Shown: positions 33,344 through 41,663 of the stretch, piece after piece
Layout: every line of letters starts with the position of its first letter
Numbering within the stretch: the stretch's first letter is position 1
Source of the DNA: JBDTNQ01 sp039933635
GTDB taxonomy: Bacteria > Acidobacteriota > Vicinamibacteria > Vicinamibacterales > SCN-69-37
Assembly (NCBI GenBank): GCA_039933635.1
Contig: JBDTNQ010000019.1
Coordinates: 1-46,949, forward strand
DNA length: 46,949 bases
Direction: 5' to 3'
The notes under the pieces: model-generated
What the model was told of the DNA's origin: nothing
What the model saw: only the letters and a program-made list of their open reading frames with translations
The model's database searches: none
Program-made: the position numbers and the translations under genes

Positions 33344-36006
33344 CTGGTGCCGTGAATGCGCAGCGACACGGACACCGAGCGGCCTCGCGCCGGCGCAAAT
33401 TGGAACTGCTCGCGGTAGAACACGTTTGTGAGGTTGTCTACTGACAGTGTGAGGCTGAGCGACTGCCCACCCTGGCGCCAGTCGTACCCGGCGGCCGCAC
33501 GATGAATCGTGAAGCCTCCGAGCCCGAAGAGATCCTGCGCGATCAGGAACGGCGAGTCGGAGAGCAGTGGCGACAGGCGCGTGACGTCCCCCTGCGCCCG
33601 CAGGCTGTAGCTGCCCCACCAGTGCTCCGCGCGATCGCCGACGCGCAGGCCGGCGGCGATCTTCCAGGGCGTGATGTTGTCCTGCGGCTTGCCAGCGAGA
33701 GACAGGCCCGACAACGGGCTCGTGCCTTCGAGGACGGTGCCGCGGTTGTAGGACACGTTGGCGTACGGCAGCCAGGTCAGTTTGCTCGAGAAGACGGGCG
33801 CGTTGGCCTCACCTTCCACACCCTGGATGCGCACGCGCGCGAGATTGATGGCCTGCGAAATCGGCGACACGCCGCTCTGGCTCGTCGTCTGCGCCACGAT
33901 TTCGGTGGAGATGAAGTTGCTGTAGGTGTTGTTGAAATAGGCCAGCGAGCCGTTCACACGCGCCAGGCGCACCCGCGTGCCGACGTCGACGTTGTGACCG
34001 GTCTCGGGGTTGACCTTCACGTTCGGCACGATGTTGCCCGTGGTCGCCGGACCCGAGAAGAGCAATTCCTCGAGATTCGGATGGCGGTAGCTGCGCACGT
34101 AGTGCGCAAAGTAGCTGACCCTGCGTTCCGGATGCAGGGTGACGCCCGCTTCGCCGGTCAGCGCCGAACGTGTGATCTGGTCACCATTCACGTTCGGCAG
34201 GGTGGTGGGGTCGATGGACGGAACGGCGCCGGTCACAAGCGACTGCACCGTATACCCGGGCGTGTCCGCCGTGTGCACGGCGTAGCCATCGACGCGCAGG
34301 CCGCCGGTGATCCTGATGTCGCGCGACGCGCTCCACTCGTCGTGGAGGAACACAGCCGTGTCACGGAACGTCGCGTTCGGCACACGCACCGGGTGCGCGA
34401 TCGTGGGATCGCCCACAAGAATGGGCGACGCGAATACGGTGGCCGCCGGGCCGAACGGGCCGAGCGCGACGTTCCCAATCATGCTCTGCTGGGTCGTCGT
34501 CGTCCGATCGTCCTGGCTGCGGTCGCGAAACATCGTCAGGCCAGCCGTGAGCACGTTGCTTGGGGTCGTGAAAAATGTGGCCTGCACGTCGACGCCAGGC
34601 GTCCACACCCGCTGCCGCGTATCGCTGAGGATGTTCAGGCCGAACACGGTGATTGGAAAGAACTGTGCTGACGGCGCGGGAAATTGAACGGGCACCGTGT
34701 TCCGCAGAAGGCGATCCTGCTGCTGGTAGTAACCGGTGGCCGTCAGCTTGGACAGCCATGGGGTCGGGTTCGTGAGGATGTATGTCGCCGATCCCTTGTC
34801 GAGCCGACTCCAAGGGAGCGTGATTCCCTGAAAAAAGAACGGCTGCGCGAAATCCGGAAAGCCGACGCTTTCCGCGTTCCGGTGCTGGTACTTGAAGTCC
34901 AGCGTTTGATTGCCTGCGAGCCGCGCCACGGCCGAGAGGTTCGCCGACGAGCCCGTGGAGCCGGAGTTCGGGATCTCTGCCGAGGTCCGCGTGAACGGCG
35001 CATTGAACGGATCTGGGAACTTCTTGAACTTGAAGCCGAAGTTATCGTCGATCGTATCGGCCCGCTTGATGCGGCCGCTGTCGAAGAATGGCTGCGAGGT
35101 CTCCGCGAAGTCCTTGCCGGCGGAGTAATTGTCGAACTTCTCCGTACCGCCCAGAAACGAGACGGCGACCCGCCGGTTGGCCAGGCCGAGCGACACCGTG
35201 CCGCGGCGCCCGCTCTCGTTCGAACTGTAGAACCCGTCGAACCCCGCGGTCATCAGGGGCCGGTCGCTCTCCGTGAGCCGCGCGTGGTTCGTGATGATGT
35301 TGATGGTGCCCGAGAGCGCATCCGTGCCGTAGAGCACCGAGCCCGCGCCGCCGAGGACCTCGAGACGCTCGATTGAATCGACGTCGACGAGTCCCACTTC
35401 CACCCCGGCTCGATCGGTAGCCGTCCGCGCGTTGTTCAGGCGCTCGCCGTCCACGAGGATGAGCACGCGCGTCGAGTCGAGGCCGCGCAGCTTCGGCCGT
35501 ACCTGAAACGGACCGGAACCAACCGGCGTCACGCCAGGCGCCGCCACCATCGCATCGCCTGTGCTGGCGGGCGCCTGCTCATGGATGACGTCGGCGGTGA
35601 GCGTGTCGGTGCGGAGCGGCACGACCGCGGGATCGCGCTCGCCGCGCGCCGCCGAAACCGTCACTTCCGCCCTGAGATTTCCAATCTCCATGTCGAAATC
35701 CACCGTCGACGTCTGCGTGTCGGATTCGACGACGACCGTGCGCGAGGCATCGGAAAAGCCGGGACGTGAGGCCACCAGGCGATAGATGCCGACCTTCACG
35801 GAGGGAAACCTGAAACGACCTGTCGCGTCCGCCGTGACTTCGACCTGTTCGCTCGTGGCGACGTTCAAGAGGCGGACAGTGGTGCCGGTGAGCACGCCGC
35901 CGGTGCGGTCGGCCACGCGGCCTTCGAGATCAGCAGCCACGGCCGGAGTGGCCAGGCACAGCGACAACAGGGAAACAACGGACAGGAAGCGGAGGACGGT
36001 TCGCAT
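33340..36006 (-). CDS. TonB-dependent outer-membrane receptor with carboxypeptidase-like N-terminal domain
   Basis: 888 residues. Signal peptide about 1-24 (TPAVAA), carboxypeptidase-regulatory-like beta domain (about 25-110: DLEGRVADRTGGVLTGTTV), then plug domain (about 130-240: PFQVRPKLRGLDSTRVLILV, ERLNNARTATDRAGVE, GAGSVLYGTDALSGTINII) and a 22-strand barrel. The last strand ends SVSVSLRIHGTR, without a terminal aromatic. The substrate is unknown; the DGERLNNAR stretch is also found in heme/siderophore and vitamin receptors. No Shine-Dalgarno; an extended -10 (TGCTAGAGT) lies 11 nt upstream. The membrane protein downstream overlaps it by 4 bp. Confidence 0.93.
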   Translation of the reverse strand: MRTVLRFLSVVSLLSLCLATPAVAADLEGRVADRTGGVLTGTTVRLLNVATSEQVEVTADATGRFRFPSVKVGIYRLVASRPGFSDASRTVVVESDTQTSTVDFDMEIGNLRAEVTVSAARGERDPAVVPLRTDTLTADVIHEQAPASTGDAMVAAPGVTPVGSGPFQVRPKLRGLDSTRVLILVDGERLNNARTATDRAGVEVGLVDVDSIERLEVLGGAGSVLYGTDALSGTINIITNHARLTESDRPLMTAGFDGFYSSNESGRRGTVSLGLANRRVAVSFLGGTEKFDNYSAGKDFAETSQPFFDSGRIKRADTIDDNFGFKFKKFPDPFNAPFTRTSAEIPNSGSTGSSANLSAVARLAGNQTLDFKYQHRNAESVGFPDFAQPFFFQGITLPWSRLDKGSATYILTNPTPWLSKLTATGYYQQQDRLLRNTVPVQFPAPSAQFFPITVFGLNILSDTRQRVWTPGVDVQATFFTTPSNVLTAGLTMFRDRSQDDRTTTTQQSMIGNVALGPFGPAATVFASPILVGDPTIAHPVRVPNATFRDTAVFLHDEWSASRDIRITGGLRVDGYAVHTADTPGYTVQSLVTGAVPSIDPTTLPNVNGDQITRSALTGEAGVTLHPERRVSYFAHYVRSYRHPNLEELLFSGPATTGNIVPNVKVNPETGHNVDVGTRVRLARVNGSLAYFNNTYSNFISTEIVAQTTSQSGVSPISQAINLARVRIQGVEGEANAPVFSSKLTWLPYANVSYNRGTVLEGTSPLSGLSLAGKPQDNITPWKIAAGLRVGDRAEHWWGSYSLRAQGDVTRLSPLLSDSPFLIAQDLFGLGGFTIHRAAAGYDWRQGGQSLSLTLSVDNLTNVFYREQFQFAPARGRSVSVSLRIHGTR

Positions 36007-36017
36007 AGACGCCGATC

Positions 36018-36026
36018 ACTCTAGCA
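36018..36026 (-). promoter_or_regulatory. Extended -10 (TGCTAGAGT) before the TonB receptor gene
   Basis: Minus-strand TGCTAGAGT fits TGnTAnnnT and ends 11 nt before the ATG, giving a leader of about 5 nt; no Shine-Dalgarno is seen. The remainder of the 275-bp gap to mscL holds a 6-bp hairpin (GTCTCC 36224-36229 / GGAGAC 36238-36243, 8-nt loop) and an imperfect GC-rich palindrome near 36077; no gene. Confidence 0.42.
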
Positions 36027-36281
36027 ATGCGCCTCGTCGGCCGGCGCCTGGCAGACAAAACCCGGACAATCCTGGCCTGGAGACCCGGGGGCCTCAGGAA
36101 TCGGATCGGCGACCTGGTAGTAGGATGATGCCCGATGTGCCGCAACCGGCCGATGGGTCCAGCCTCATCAGCCGTCACCGCGGCAACCGCGTCTTGCGCG
36201 TGACGCACGGGCAATGACCGCGGGTCTCCCGCTGCCCGGAGACTGACATCTGCGGATCGAGACACTCATTGGAGGCGGATG

Positions 36282-36632
36282 ATGTTGAAGGAATTCAAGG
36301 CGTTCATCAATCAGGGCAACGCGCTCGATCTCGCGGTGGGAGTGCTCATCGGCGCGGCGTTTGGCAAGATCGTCAACTCACTTGTCGTCGACATCATCAC
36401 GCCGGTGCTGAGTCTGGCGCTTGGGCGGATTGATTTCGCCAACCGCTACATTCCATTGGCGGGCCAGGACCGGGCTCTGGCCCTTGCGGACGCGAAGAAG
36501 CTCGGTGCCGTGATTTCCTACGGCGCCTTCGTCAACAACGTCGTCGAATTCCTCATCGTCGCGTTCTCGATCTTCATCGTCGTCCGGCAGATCAACAGGC
36601 TGCGCGGGCCCGCGCCGGCGCCGAAGGCATAG
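36282..36632 (+). CDS. mscL: Large-conductance mechanosensitive channel
   Basis: Pentameric inner-membrane channel that opens on hypo-osmotic shock. 116 residues, normal length. N-terminal FKAFINQGNALDLAVGVLIG leads into TM1 (about 15-45), a periplasmic loop, and TM2 (about 70-100: GAFVNNVVEFLIVAFSIFIVV), then RQINRLRGPAPAPKA. Two ATGs lie in tandem; the second (36282) is chosen because GGAGG is 6 nt from it but only 3 nt from the first. First gene of a run of four envelope genes. Confidence 0.97.
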   Translation: MLKEFKAFINQGNALDLAVGVLIGAAFGKIVNSLVVDIITPVLSLALGRIDFANRYIPLAGQDRALALADAKKLGAVISYGAFVNNVVEFLIVAFSIFIVVRQINRLRGPAPAPKA

Positions 36633-36642
36633 GAGGTTCACG

Positions 36643-37854
36643 GTGGCCGTCCGCGCCACCCCCTCGACCTTGCGATCCCTGCCGCGCGACGTTTGGGCGC
36701 TCGGATTCGGGTCGTTGTTCATGGACATCTCCTCGGAGTTGATCCACAGCCTCCTGCCGATCCTTCTCGTGACGACGCTCGGCGCGTCGATGGTGACGGT
36801 GGGCGTCATCGAAGGCGTGGCCGAGGCGACGGCCGCGGTGACTAAGGTGTTCTCGGGAGCCCTGAGCGACTTCCTTGGCAGACGAAAGCCCCTGTTGGTG
36901 CTCGGATACGCGCTTGGCGCCCTCACCAAGCCGGTGTTTCCGTTGGCGCCCTCGGTGGCGTGGATCTTCACGGCACGGTTCGTCGATCGTGTGGGCAAGG
37001 GCATCCGCGGCGCGCCCCGGGACGCTCTCGTCGCCGAAGTGACGCCCGCGCCGATGCGCGGAGCAGCGTACGGTCTGCGTCAGGGGCTGGATTCCATCGG
37101 CGCAGTCGTGGGGCCGCTGCTCGCCATCGTCCTCTTGATCTGGTTCGCCGATCGCATCAGAACGGTCATGTGGTTCGGCGTGGCGCCCGCCATCATCAGC
37201 GTCCTACTGTTGCTCGTTTGCGTGCGGGAACCGGATCGTTCGCAGGTCGAGCGGTCGGCCAAGCCGCGGCTCGACTTCGCCGCCGCGAACCGCCTGTCGC
37301 GACGATACTGGCTCGTCGTGGCCCTCGGCGCCGTATTCACGCTGGCGCGCTTCAGCGAGGCATTCCTCGTGCTGCGCGCGCAGAACGTCGGACTCGCGCT
37401 TGGTTACGTTCCGCTCGTGATGATCGTCATGAACGTGGTCTACGCCGCGGCCGCCTACCCGGCTGGTGCCGCAGCGGATCGGATGAGCGCACCGACTCTT
37501 CTGCTGATCGGCTTGGCGCTGCTGGTTATTGCGGATATCGTGCTGGCTTGGGGGGGCTCACCGCTGGTCGTGCTGGCAGGCGCTGCCCTCTGGGGACTGC
37601 ACATGGGACTCACGCAGGGCCTACTGTCGAAGCTCGTCGCGGACTCGTCTCCCGTCGACCTGCTGGGCACGGGCTTCGGCATCTTCAACCTGGTCAGTGG
37701 GGTCGCGCTGCTGCTGGCGAGCGTCATCGCCGGTGTGCTCTGGAACAGCGCCGGTCCGTCGGCCACGTTTGTCGCCGGCGCGTGCTTCGCCGCCACTGCC
37801 GCCATCGGCATCCTGGTCGGCGTTCGGTACCGCACGACGCCAACTGCAGCCTGA
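36643..37854 (+). CDS. MFS transporter
   Basis: 403 residues with about 12 membrane helices, inner membrane. Typical MFS features: FMDISSELIHSLLPILLVTT in helix 1, the cytoplasmic loop after helix 2 DFLGRRKPLLVLGYALGA (motif A-like), and a family-conserved RFVDRVGKGIRGAPRDALV in the helix 4-5 region. This subgroup has no assigned substrate. GTG start with AGGAGG about 9 nt upstream, 10 bp after mscL, so the two are probably co-transcribed. Confidence 0.93.
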   Translation: MAVRATPSTLRSLPRDVWALGFGSLFMDISSELIHSLLPILLVTTLGASMVTVGVIEGVAEATAAVTKVFSGALSDFLGRRKPLLVLGYALGALTKPVFPLAPSVAWIFTARFVDRVGKGIRGAPRDALVAEVTPAPMRGAAYGLRQGLDSIGAVVGPLLAIVLLIWFADRIRTVMWFGVAPAIISVLLLLVCVREPDRSQVERSAKPRLDFAAANRLSRRYWLVVALGAVFTLARFSEAFLVLRAQNVGLALGYVPLVMIVMNVVYAAAAYPAGAAADRMSAPTLLLIGLALLVIADIVLAWGGSPLVVLAGAALWGLHMGLTQGLLSKLVADSSPVDLLGTGFGIFNLVSGVALLLASVIAGVLWNSAGPSATFVAGACFAATAAIGILVGVRYRTTPTAA

Positions 37855-37869
37855 CAAGATGAGGTTCAA

Positions 37870-38328
37870 GTGCTGTATCTGATCATCAAGTGGCTCCACG
37901 TGCTGGCGGCGATCACGGCCCTTGGATCGAACATCACATATGGGTTCTGGATCGCTCGCGCCTCGCGTGAGCCCGCGGTGCTGCCGTTCGCGCTCCGCAG
38001 CATCAAGCTCATCGATGACCGCATCGCCAATCCCGCATACGGGTTGCTGCTCATCACCGGCTTCGGCATGGCCGGGCTGTCACACTACCCGCTCCGCACG
38101 CCATGGCTGGCGTCCGCGCTCGCGCTCTACGTGGTGATGGTGTTGCTCGGCCTCTTTGGATACACGCCCACGCTCAAGCGGCAGATTCAGGCGCTCGACC
38201 GCGGTGGCGTGAACTCGGCGGAGTACCGGGCGGTTGCGAGCCGCGGCCGGACGCTCGGCGCGATCCTCGGCGTTGTCGTGATCACCATCGTCTTTCTGAT
38301 GGTGGTCAAGCCGTCGTTGTGGGGGTAG
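37870..38328 (+). CDS. DUF2269-family integral membrane protein
   Basis: 152 residues with four hydrophobic helices: LYLIIKWLHVLAAITALGSN, ANPAYGLLLITGFGMAG, LASALALYVVMVLLGLFGY and TLGAILGVVVITIVFLMVV. WLHVLAAITALGSN near the N-terminus is the DUF2269 signature. Function unknown. GTG start with GAGG about 5 nt upstream, 15 bp after the MFS gene, so likely same transcript. The 274 bp that follow hold no convincing gene; the upstream-open frame starting at 38339 reads as non-coding until the GlsB gene's own start. Confidence 0.85.
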   Translation: MLYLIIKWLHVLAAITALGSNITYGFWIARASREPAVLPFALRSIKLIDDRIANPAYGLLLITGFGMAGLSHYPLRTPWLASALALYVVMVLLGLFGYTPTLKRQIQALDRGGVNSAEYRAVASRGRTLGAILGVVVITIVFLMVVKPSLWG

Positions 38329-38602
38329 CCAGACCATCGTGACGCGCGCGACGCCTGTTGCAGCAGGCGCGAGCGCCGCCGGCGTCTCGAACGCGTTCCG
38401 CGTGGCGGCTTCGAGCACCAGCGTGCATCCCATCCAGCGCGCTGAACAGGCGCGATACATGCTCACTTACAGCCGGAGTTCGTCCCGCGGCGCCACGGTT
38501 TCGGGCGCCCAAGCACGTCCGTTCCTGGTACCCGAGTTGCACAATCGACCGCGCAACGCCGGGTTCGACACGTCAGCGTCTTCAGCGTCTCAGGAGGTAC
38601 TC

Positions 38603-38848
38603 ATGACCGTTCTCGCATGGCTCGTCTCGGGTCTCATCATCGGCATCATCGCCAAGCTGCTCATGCCGGGCAACGATCCAGGCGGCATCATTGTGACGAT
38701 CCTCCTCGGGATCGCTGGCGCCTTCGTCGGTAGCTACATCGGCCAGACGCTCGGCTGGTATCAGCCAGGTCAACCGGCAGGCTGGATTGCGTCGATCGTG
38801 GGCGCCATCATTCTGCTCGGCCTGTACCGCGCCGTCAGACGGGCGTGA
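38603..38848 (+). CDS. GlsB/YeaQ/YmgE family stress-response membrane protein
   Basis: 81 residues. Three hydrophobic segments, with GLIIGIIAKLLMPGNDPGG, ILLGIAGAFVGSYIGQTLG and ASIVGAIILLGLYRAV, match the transglycosylase-associated (YeaQ/YmgE) family. These small inner-membrane proteins are induced by envelope, acid or osmotic stress; enzymatic activity is not established. GGAGG sits 7 nt before ATG 38603, so the frame's longer start at 38339 is rejected. It has its own upstream region, apart from the mscL run. Confidence 0.92.
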   Translation: MTVLAWLVSGLIIGIIAKLLMPGNDPGGIIVTILLGIAGAFVGSYIGQTLGWYQPGQPAGWIASIVGAIILLGLYRAVRRA

Positions 38849-38919
38849 CCGGGGCGCCTAAGGTGAAGCCGCGTTCACGCCCGCCCGACTGAGGAACGGG
38901 GCTGACCGTAGATTCGCGT

Positions 38920-39123
38920 CTAGTCGTCGAGTACGAACGTCACCGCGAGGTTGACCCGGTACTCGACGATTTTCCCTTCGTCGCATCCGACGTGCTGTTC
39001 CTTGACCCACGCGCCGCGGATGTGACGCAACGTCTTGCTGGCTCTGGCGAGTCCCTGCTGAACGGCGTCTTCGAAGCTCTTCGCGGACGTGGCGCTGATT
39101 TCGGTCACTTTCGCAACGGTCAT
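38920..39123 (-). CDS. Dodecin family protein
   Basis: 67 residues, the standard length of dodecins, which form hollow dodecamers that bind flavins (or CoA/FMN in bacteria). MTVAKVTEISATSAKSFEDAVQQGL is the N-terminal strand-helix; KTLRHIRGAWVKEQHVGCDEGK and EYRVNLAVTFVLDD complete the strand-helix-strand fold. The flavin-stacking Trp is W39. Well-supported start: GGGAG 9 nt upstream and a TAAAAT -10 about 22 nt before the ATG. Confidence 0.95.
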   Translation of the reverse strand: MTVAKVTEISATSAKSFEDAVQQGLARASKTLRHIRGAWVKEQHVGCDEGKIVEYRVNLAVTFVLDD

Positions 39124-39302
39124 GATGTGTCTCCCTGATTGGAGATTTTACGATGTCGCGCGGCGTGGTCCGCTGTCTGTTCGATAGCGGATACCTTCGG
39201 GCGGACGCCGGACCGCAGTGCCCCCCTCGGGCAGGACGTCCCTGCCCGCCGCACGGCCCGCTTCCGACCGGGCGTCTGTGCGACAATGGACCGCTTCCGC
39301 GC

Positions 39303-39396
39303 GGTGAGGTGGCTGAGTGGCCGAAAGCGGCGGTTTGCTAAACCGTTGTAGGGGCTTAAACCTCTACCCAGGGTTCGAATCCCTGCCTCACCGCCA
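39303..39396 (+). tRNA. tRNA-Ser (anticodon GCU)
   Basis: A 94-nt class II tRNA with encoded CCA: acceptor GGTGAGG pairs with CCTCACC, discriminator G, CCA at 39394-39396. D-arm GGCTGAGTGGCCGAAAGC, anticodon arm CGGT-TTGCTAA-ACCG giving GCT, a long variable arm (TGTAGGGGCTTAAACCTCTACCC), and T arm GGGTTCGAATCCC. The long arm and anticodon identify serine. It is 71 bp upstream of gltX on the same strand. Confidence 0.97.
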
Positions 39397-39455
39397 ACTC
39401 CGCTTCGTGGTCGCTTCGACACGGCTTCAGGCGCGCCCGACCCCGCCCGCCGCAC

Positions 39456-39461
39456 TAGAAT
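39456..39461 (+). promoter_or_regulatory. Putative -10 box (TAGAAT) 6 nt before gltX
   Basis: TAGAAT precedes the GTG start by exactly 6 nt, as in the CRTAC1 gene. No Shine-Dalgarno and no -35 are visible; the tRNA-Ser gene upstream ends 60 bp before the box. Confidence 0.42.
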
Positions 39462-39467
39462 CTCTTC

Positions 39468-40940
39468 GTGTCTGTTCGCCTCCGCTTCGCCCCGTCTCCC
39501 ACCGGCTACCTGCACGTCGGCGGCGCCAGGACGGCGCTGTTCAATTGGTTGTACGCGCGCCGACATGGCGGAACGTTCATCCTGCGCATCGAAGACACGG
39601 ATGCGGAGCGGTCATCGACCGACATGGTCACGGGCATTCTGACCAGCCTGCGGTGGCTCGGCCTGGACTGGGACGAGGGACCCGAGGTGGGCGGGCCGCA
39701 CGCGCCCTACTTCCAGACGCAACGGCTCGACAGGCACCGCGAGGTCGCAGCGCAACTGGTGGCGGCCGGCCACGCGTACTACTGCTACTGCCGCCAGGAG
39801 GATCTCCAGGCCAAACGCGCGGCTGCGGAAGCCGCAGGCGGGGCGTGGATGTACGACCGCACCTGCCTGACGCTGACGCCCGATCAGATCGCCGCGAACG
39901 AAGCCGCAGGCCGGTCGCGCGCCGTTCGCGTCCGTGTGCCGGAGGGCGAGACGTCGTTCGACGATCTGGTGCACGGCACGATCACCGTTGCGCATAGCGC
40001 CATCGAGGACTTCGTCATCGCTCGTTCCGACGGGAGCCCCACCTACCAGCTCTCCGTCGTGGCAGACGATGTCGACATGCGGATCAGTCACGTGGTGCGC
40101 GGCGACGACCACATTTCGAACACGCCGAAGCAGATTCTGCTGTACCGCGCGATCGGCGCGCCCGTGCCCGCGTTCGCGCACGTGCCGCTCATTCTGGGAC
40201 CCGACAAGAAGCGGCTGAGCAAGCGCCACGGCGCAACGGCCGTTGGCGAGTACGAGACCCAGGGCCATCTGCCCGAAGCGATGGTGAACTTCCTCGCGCT
40301 GCTCGGATGGTCGCCCGGCAGCGGCGATCAGGAGGTATTCGATCGCGACGAACTCGTCGAGCGCTTCACACTCGAGGGGATCAGCGGCGGCAACGCGGTG
40401 TTCAATCCCGACAAGCTGGATTGGTTCAATCAGCAGCACATCGCGCGTCTCACGGCCGACGAGATCATCGATCGCATCCAGCCGCAGCTCGAAGAGGCCG
40501 GCCTGTGGCACGGTGATTTCGCCGGCAGTCGTCGCGCCTGGTTGACGCGCGTCATCGAACTCCTGAAGCCGCGCGCGCACAAGCTCCACGACTTCGTGCC
40601 ACAGCTGCGCCCATTCGTCGCCGATCGGATCGACCGCGATCCGGCAGCGGTGGCGAAGCACCTCACCGGGCCGGACATTGCCGGCCATCTCGCAGCCTGG
40701 CGTGACGACCTGCGAGAGCTTGCGCCCTTCGATGCGGCCACCCTCGAGCCCGCGCTGCGTAAGCTGGCGGACGCGCGGGGCGTGAAAGCCGGCGTCCTCA
40801 TTCACGGCACTCGTGTCGCCGTCGTCGGACAGGCGGCGAGCCCAGGCATTTTCGACGTCCTGGAACTCGTGGGCCGCGAGCACGTGCTCGGGCGGCTGTC
40901 CGAGGCGATTGCTGACGCCCCATTAGGGATTCCAGAGTGA
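39468..40940 (+). CDS. gltX: Glutamyl-tRNA synthetase
   Basis: Class I synthetase, 490 residues. HIGH-type motif PSPTGYLHVGGARTALFNWL (residues 9-28) and KMSKS-type motif KKRLSKRHG (about 247-255). The C-terminal anticodon-binding part follows (HKLHDFVPQLRPFVADRI). It may be the discriminating or the non-discriminating form charging Gln-tRNA as well; this cannot be read here. The GTG start lacks a Shine-Dalgarno; see the TAGAAT box. The next gene overlaps its stop by 4 bp. Confidence 0.97.
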   Translation: MSVRLRFAPSPTGYLHVGGARTALFNWLYARRHGGTFILRIEDTDAERSSTDMVTGILTSLRWLGLDWDEGPEVGGPHAPYFQTQRLDRHREVAAQLVAAGHAYYCYCRQEDLQAKRAAAEAAGGAWMYDRTCLTLTPDQIAANEAAGRSRAVRVRVPEGETSFDDLVHGTITVAHSAIEDFVIARSDGSPTYQLSVVADDVDMRISHVVRGDDHISNTPKQILLYRAIGAPVPAFAHVPLILGPDKKRLSKRHGATAVGEYETQGHLPEAMVNFLALLGWSPGSGDQEVFDRDELVERFTLEGISGGNAVFNPDKLDWFNQQHIARLTADEIIDRIQPQLEEAGLWHGDFAGSRRAWLTRVIELLKPRAHKLHDFVPQLRPFVADRIDRDPAAVAKHLTGPDIAGHLAAWRDDLRELAPFDAATLEPALRKLADARGVKAGVLIHGTRVAVVGQAASPGIFDVLELVGREHVLGRLSEAIADAPLGIPE

Positions 40941-41593
40941 AGTCCAACGCCATCGCCGAGGAGTCCGGCGCGTTGCCGGTTCGGCCGCTCACCAAGGCAG
41001 AGTGCGCGAAGGCCCGGCGCACGTTGACGCGCCGCGATCCCGTGTTTGCCGCCGCCATTCGCGGTCTGGGCCCCTGCACGATCTACGAGTCTCGAACGCA
41101 CCACCCGTTCGTGTCGCTCGCGCGCGCCCTGACGTCACAGCAGCTTTCCGGCAAAGCGGCCGCGACCATCTTCGGCCGCGTCGCCGCGCTCGTGGGCGAG
41201 ATGACACCGGCCAACGTGCTCGCGACGGATCAGCAGAAGCTTCGCGACGCGGGTCTCAGCTGGCAGAAGATCAGCTACCTTCGCGACCTCTCCGAGCGTG
41301 TCCGCGATGGGCGTCTCGTCCTGGCCGATCTCGAGCACCAACCGGATGCGCAGGTCATCGAGGCGATCACGGCCGTAAAGGGCTTCGGCGTCTGGTCCGC
41401 AGAAATGTTCCTGATGTTCCGCCTCAGCCGTCCCGACATCTTTCCCGTGGGCGATCTCGGCATCGTCAAGGGCACCCAGAAGCTTCTCGGGATGAAGTCA
41501 CGACCCAGTGCGCGGACGATGCTGCGGGCGGCCGAGCGCTGGCGTCCGTACCGAACCGTTGCCGCCTGGTATTTGTGGCGAATTCTTGACTGA
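40937..41593 (+). CDS. DNA-3-methyladenine glycosylase II (AlkA-like, HhH-GPD)
   Basis: Excises alkylated bases in base-excision repair. 218 residues, lacking the extra N-terminal domain of E. coli AlkA, as in the compact AlkA/MAG1 group. Helix-hairpin-helix about 150-165 (VIEAITAVKGFGVWSAEMF), then the catalytic aspartate D173 in FPVGDLGIVKG. N-terminal SLARALTSQQLSGKAAATI is also conserved. GTG start overlaps the gltX TGA (GTGA), so the two are translationally coupled. Confidence 0.93.
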   Translation: MKSNAIAEESGALPVRPLTKAECAKARRTLTRRDPVFAAAIRGLGPCTIYESRTHHPFVSLARALTSQQLSGKAAATIFGRVAALVGEMTPANVLATDQQKLRDAGLSWQKISYLRDLSERVRDGRLVLADLEHQPDAQVIEAITAVKGFGVWSAEMFLMFRLSRPDIFPVGDLGIVKGTQKLLGMKSRPSARTMLRAAERWRPYRTVAAWYLWRILD

Positions 41594-41663
41594 ATGGTGA
41601 CGAGCCAGCCCTCCCCGTATCCGTACGTAACGCACCACACCCTTTGATCGTAGAGACAGCGAC

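Noticed and set aside
38339..38602. An N-terminal extension of the GlsB-like protein
   Set aside because: It is Ser/Ala/Arg-rich translated non-coding DNA, and GGAGG marks the ATG at 38603.
39124..39302. A small minus-strand gene before the dodecin gene (frame 39120-39566)
   Set aside because: It runs antisense through tRNA-Ser(GCU) and the start of gltX; the sequence is non-coding in character.
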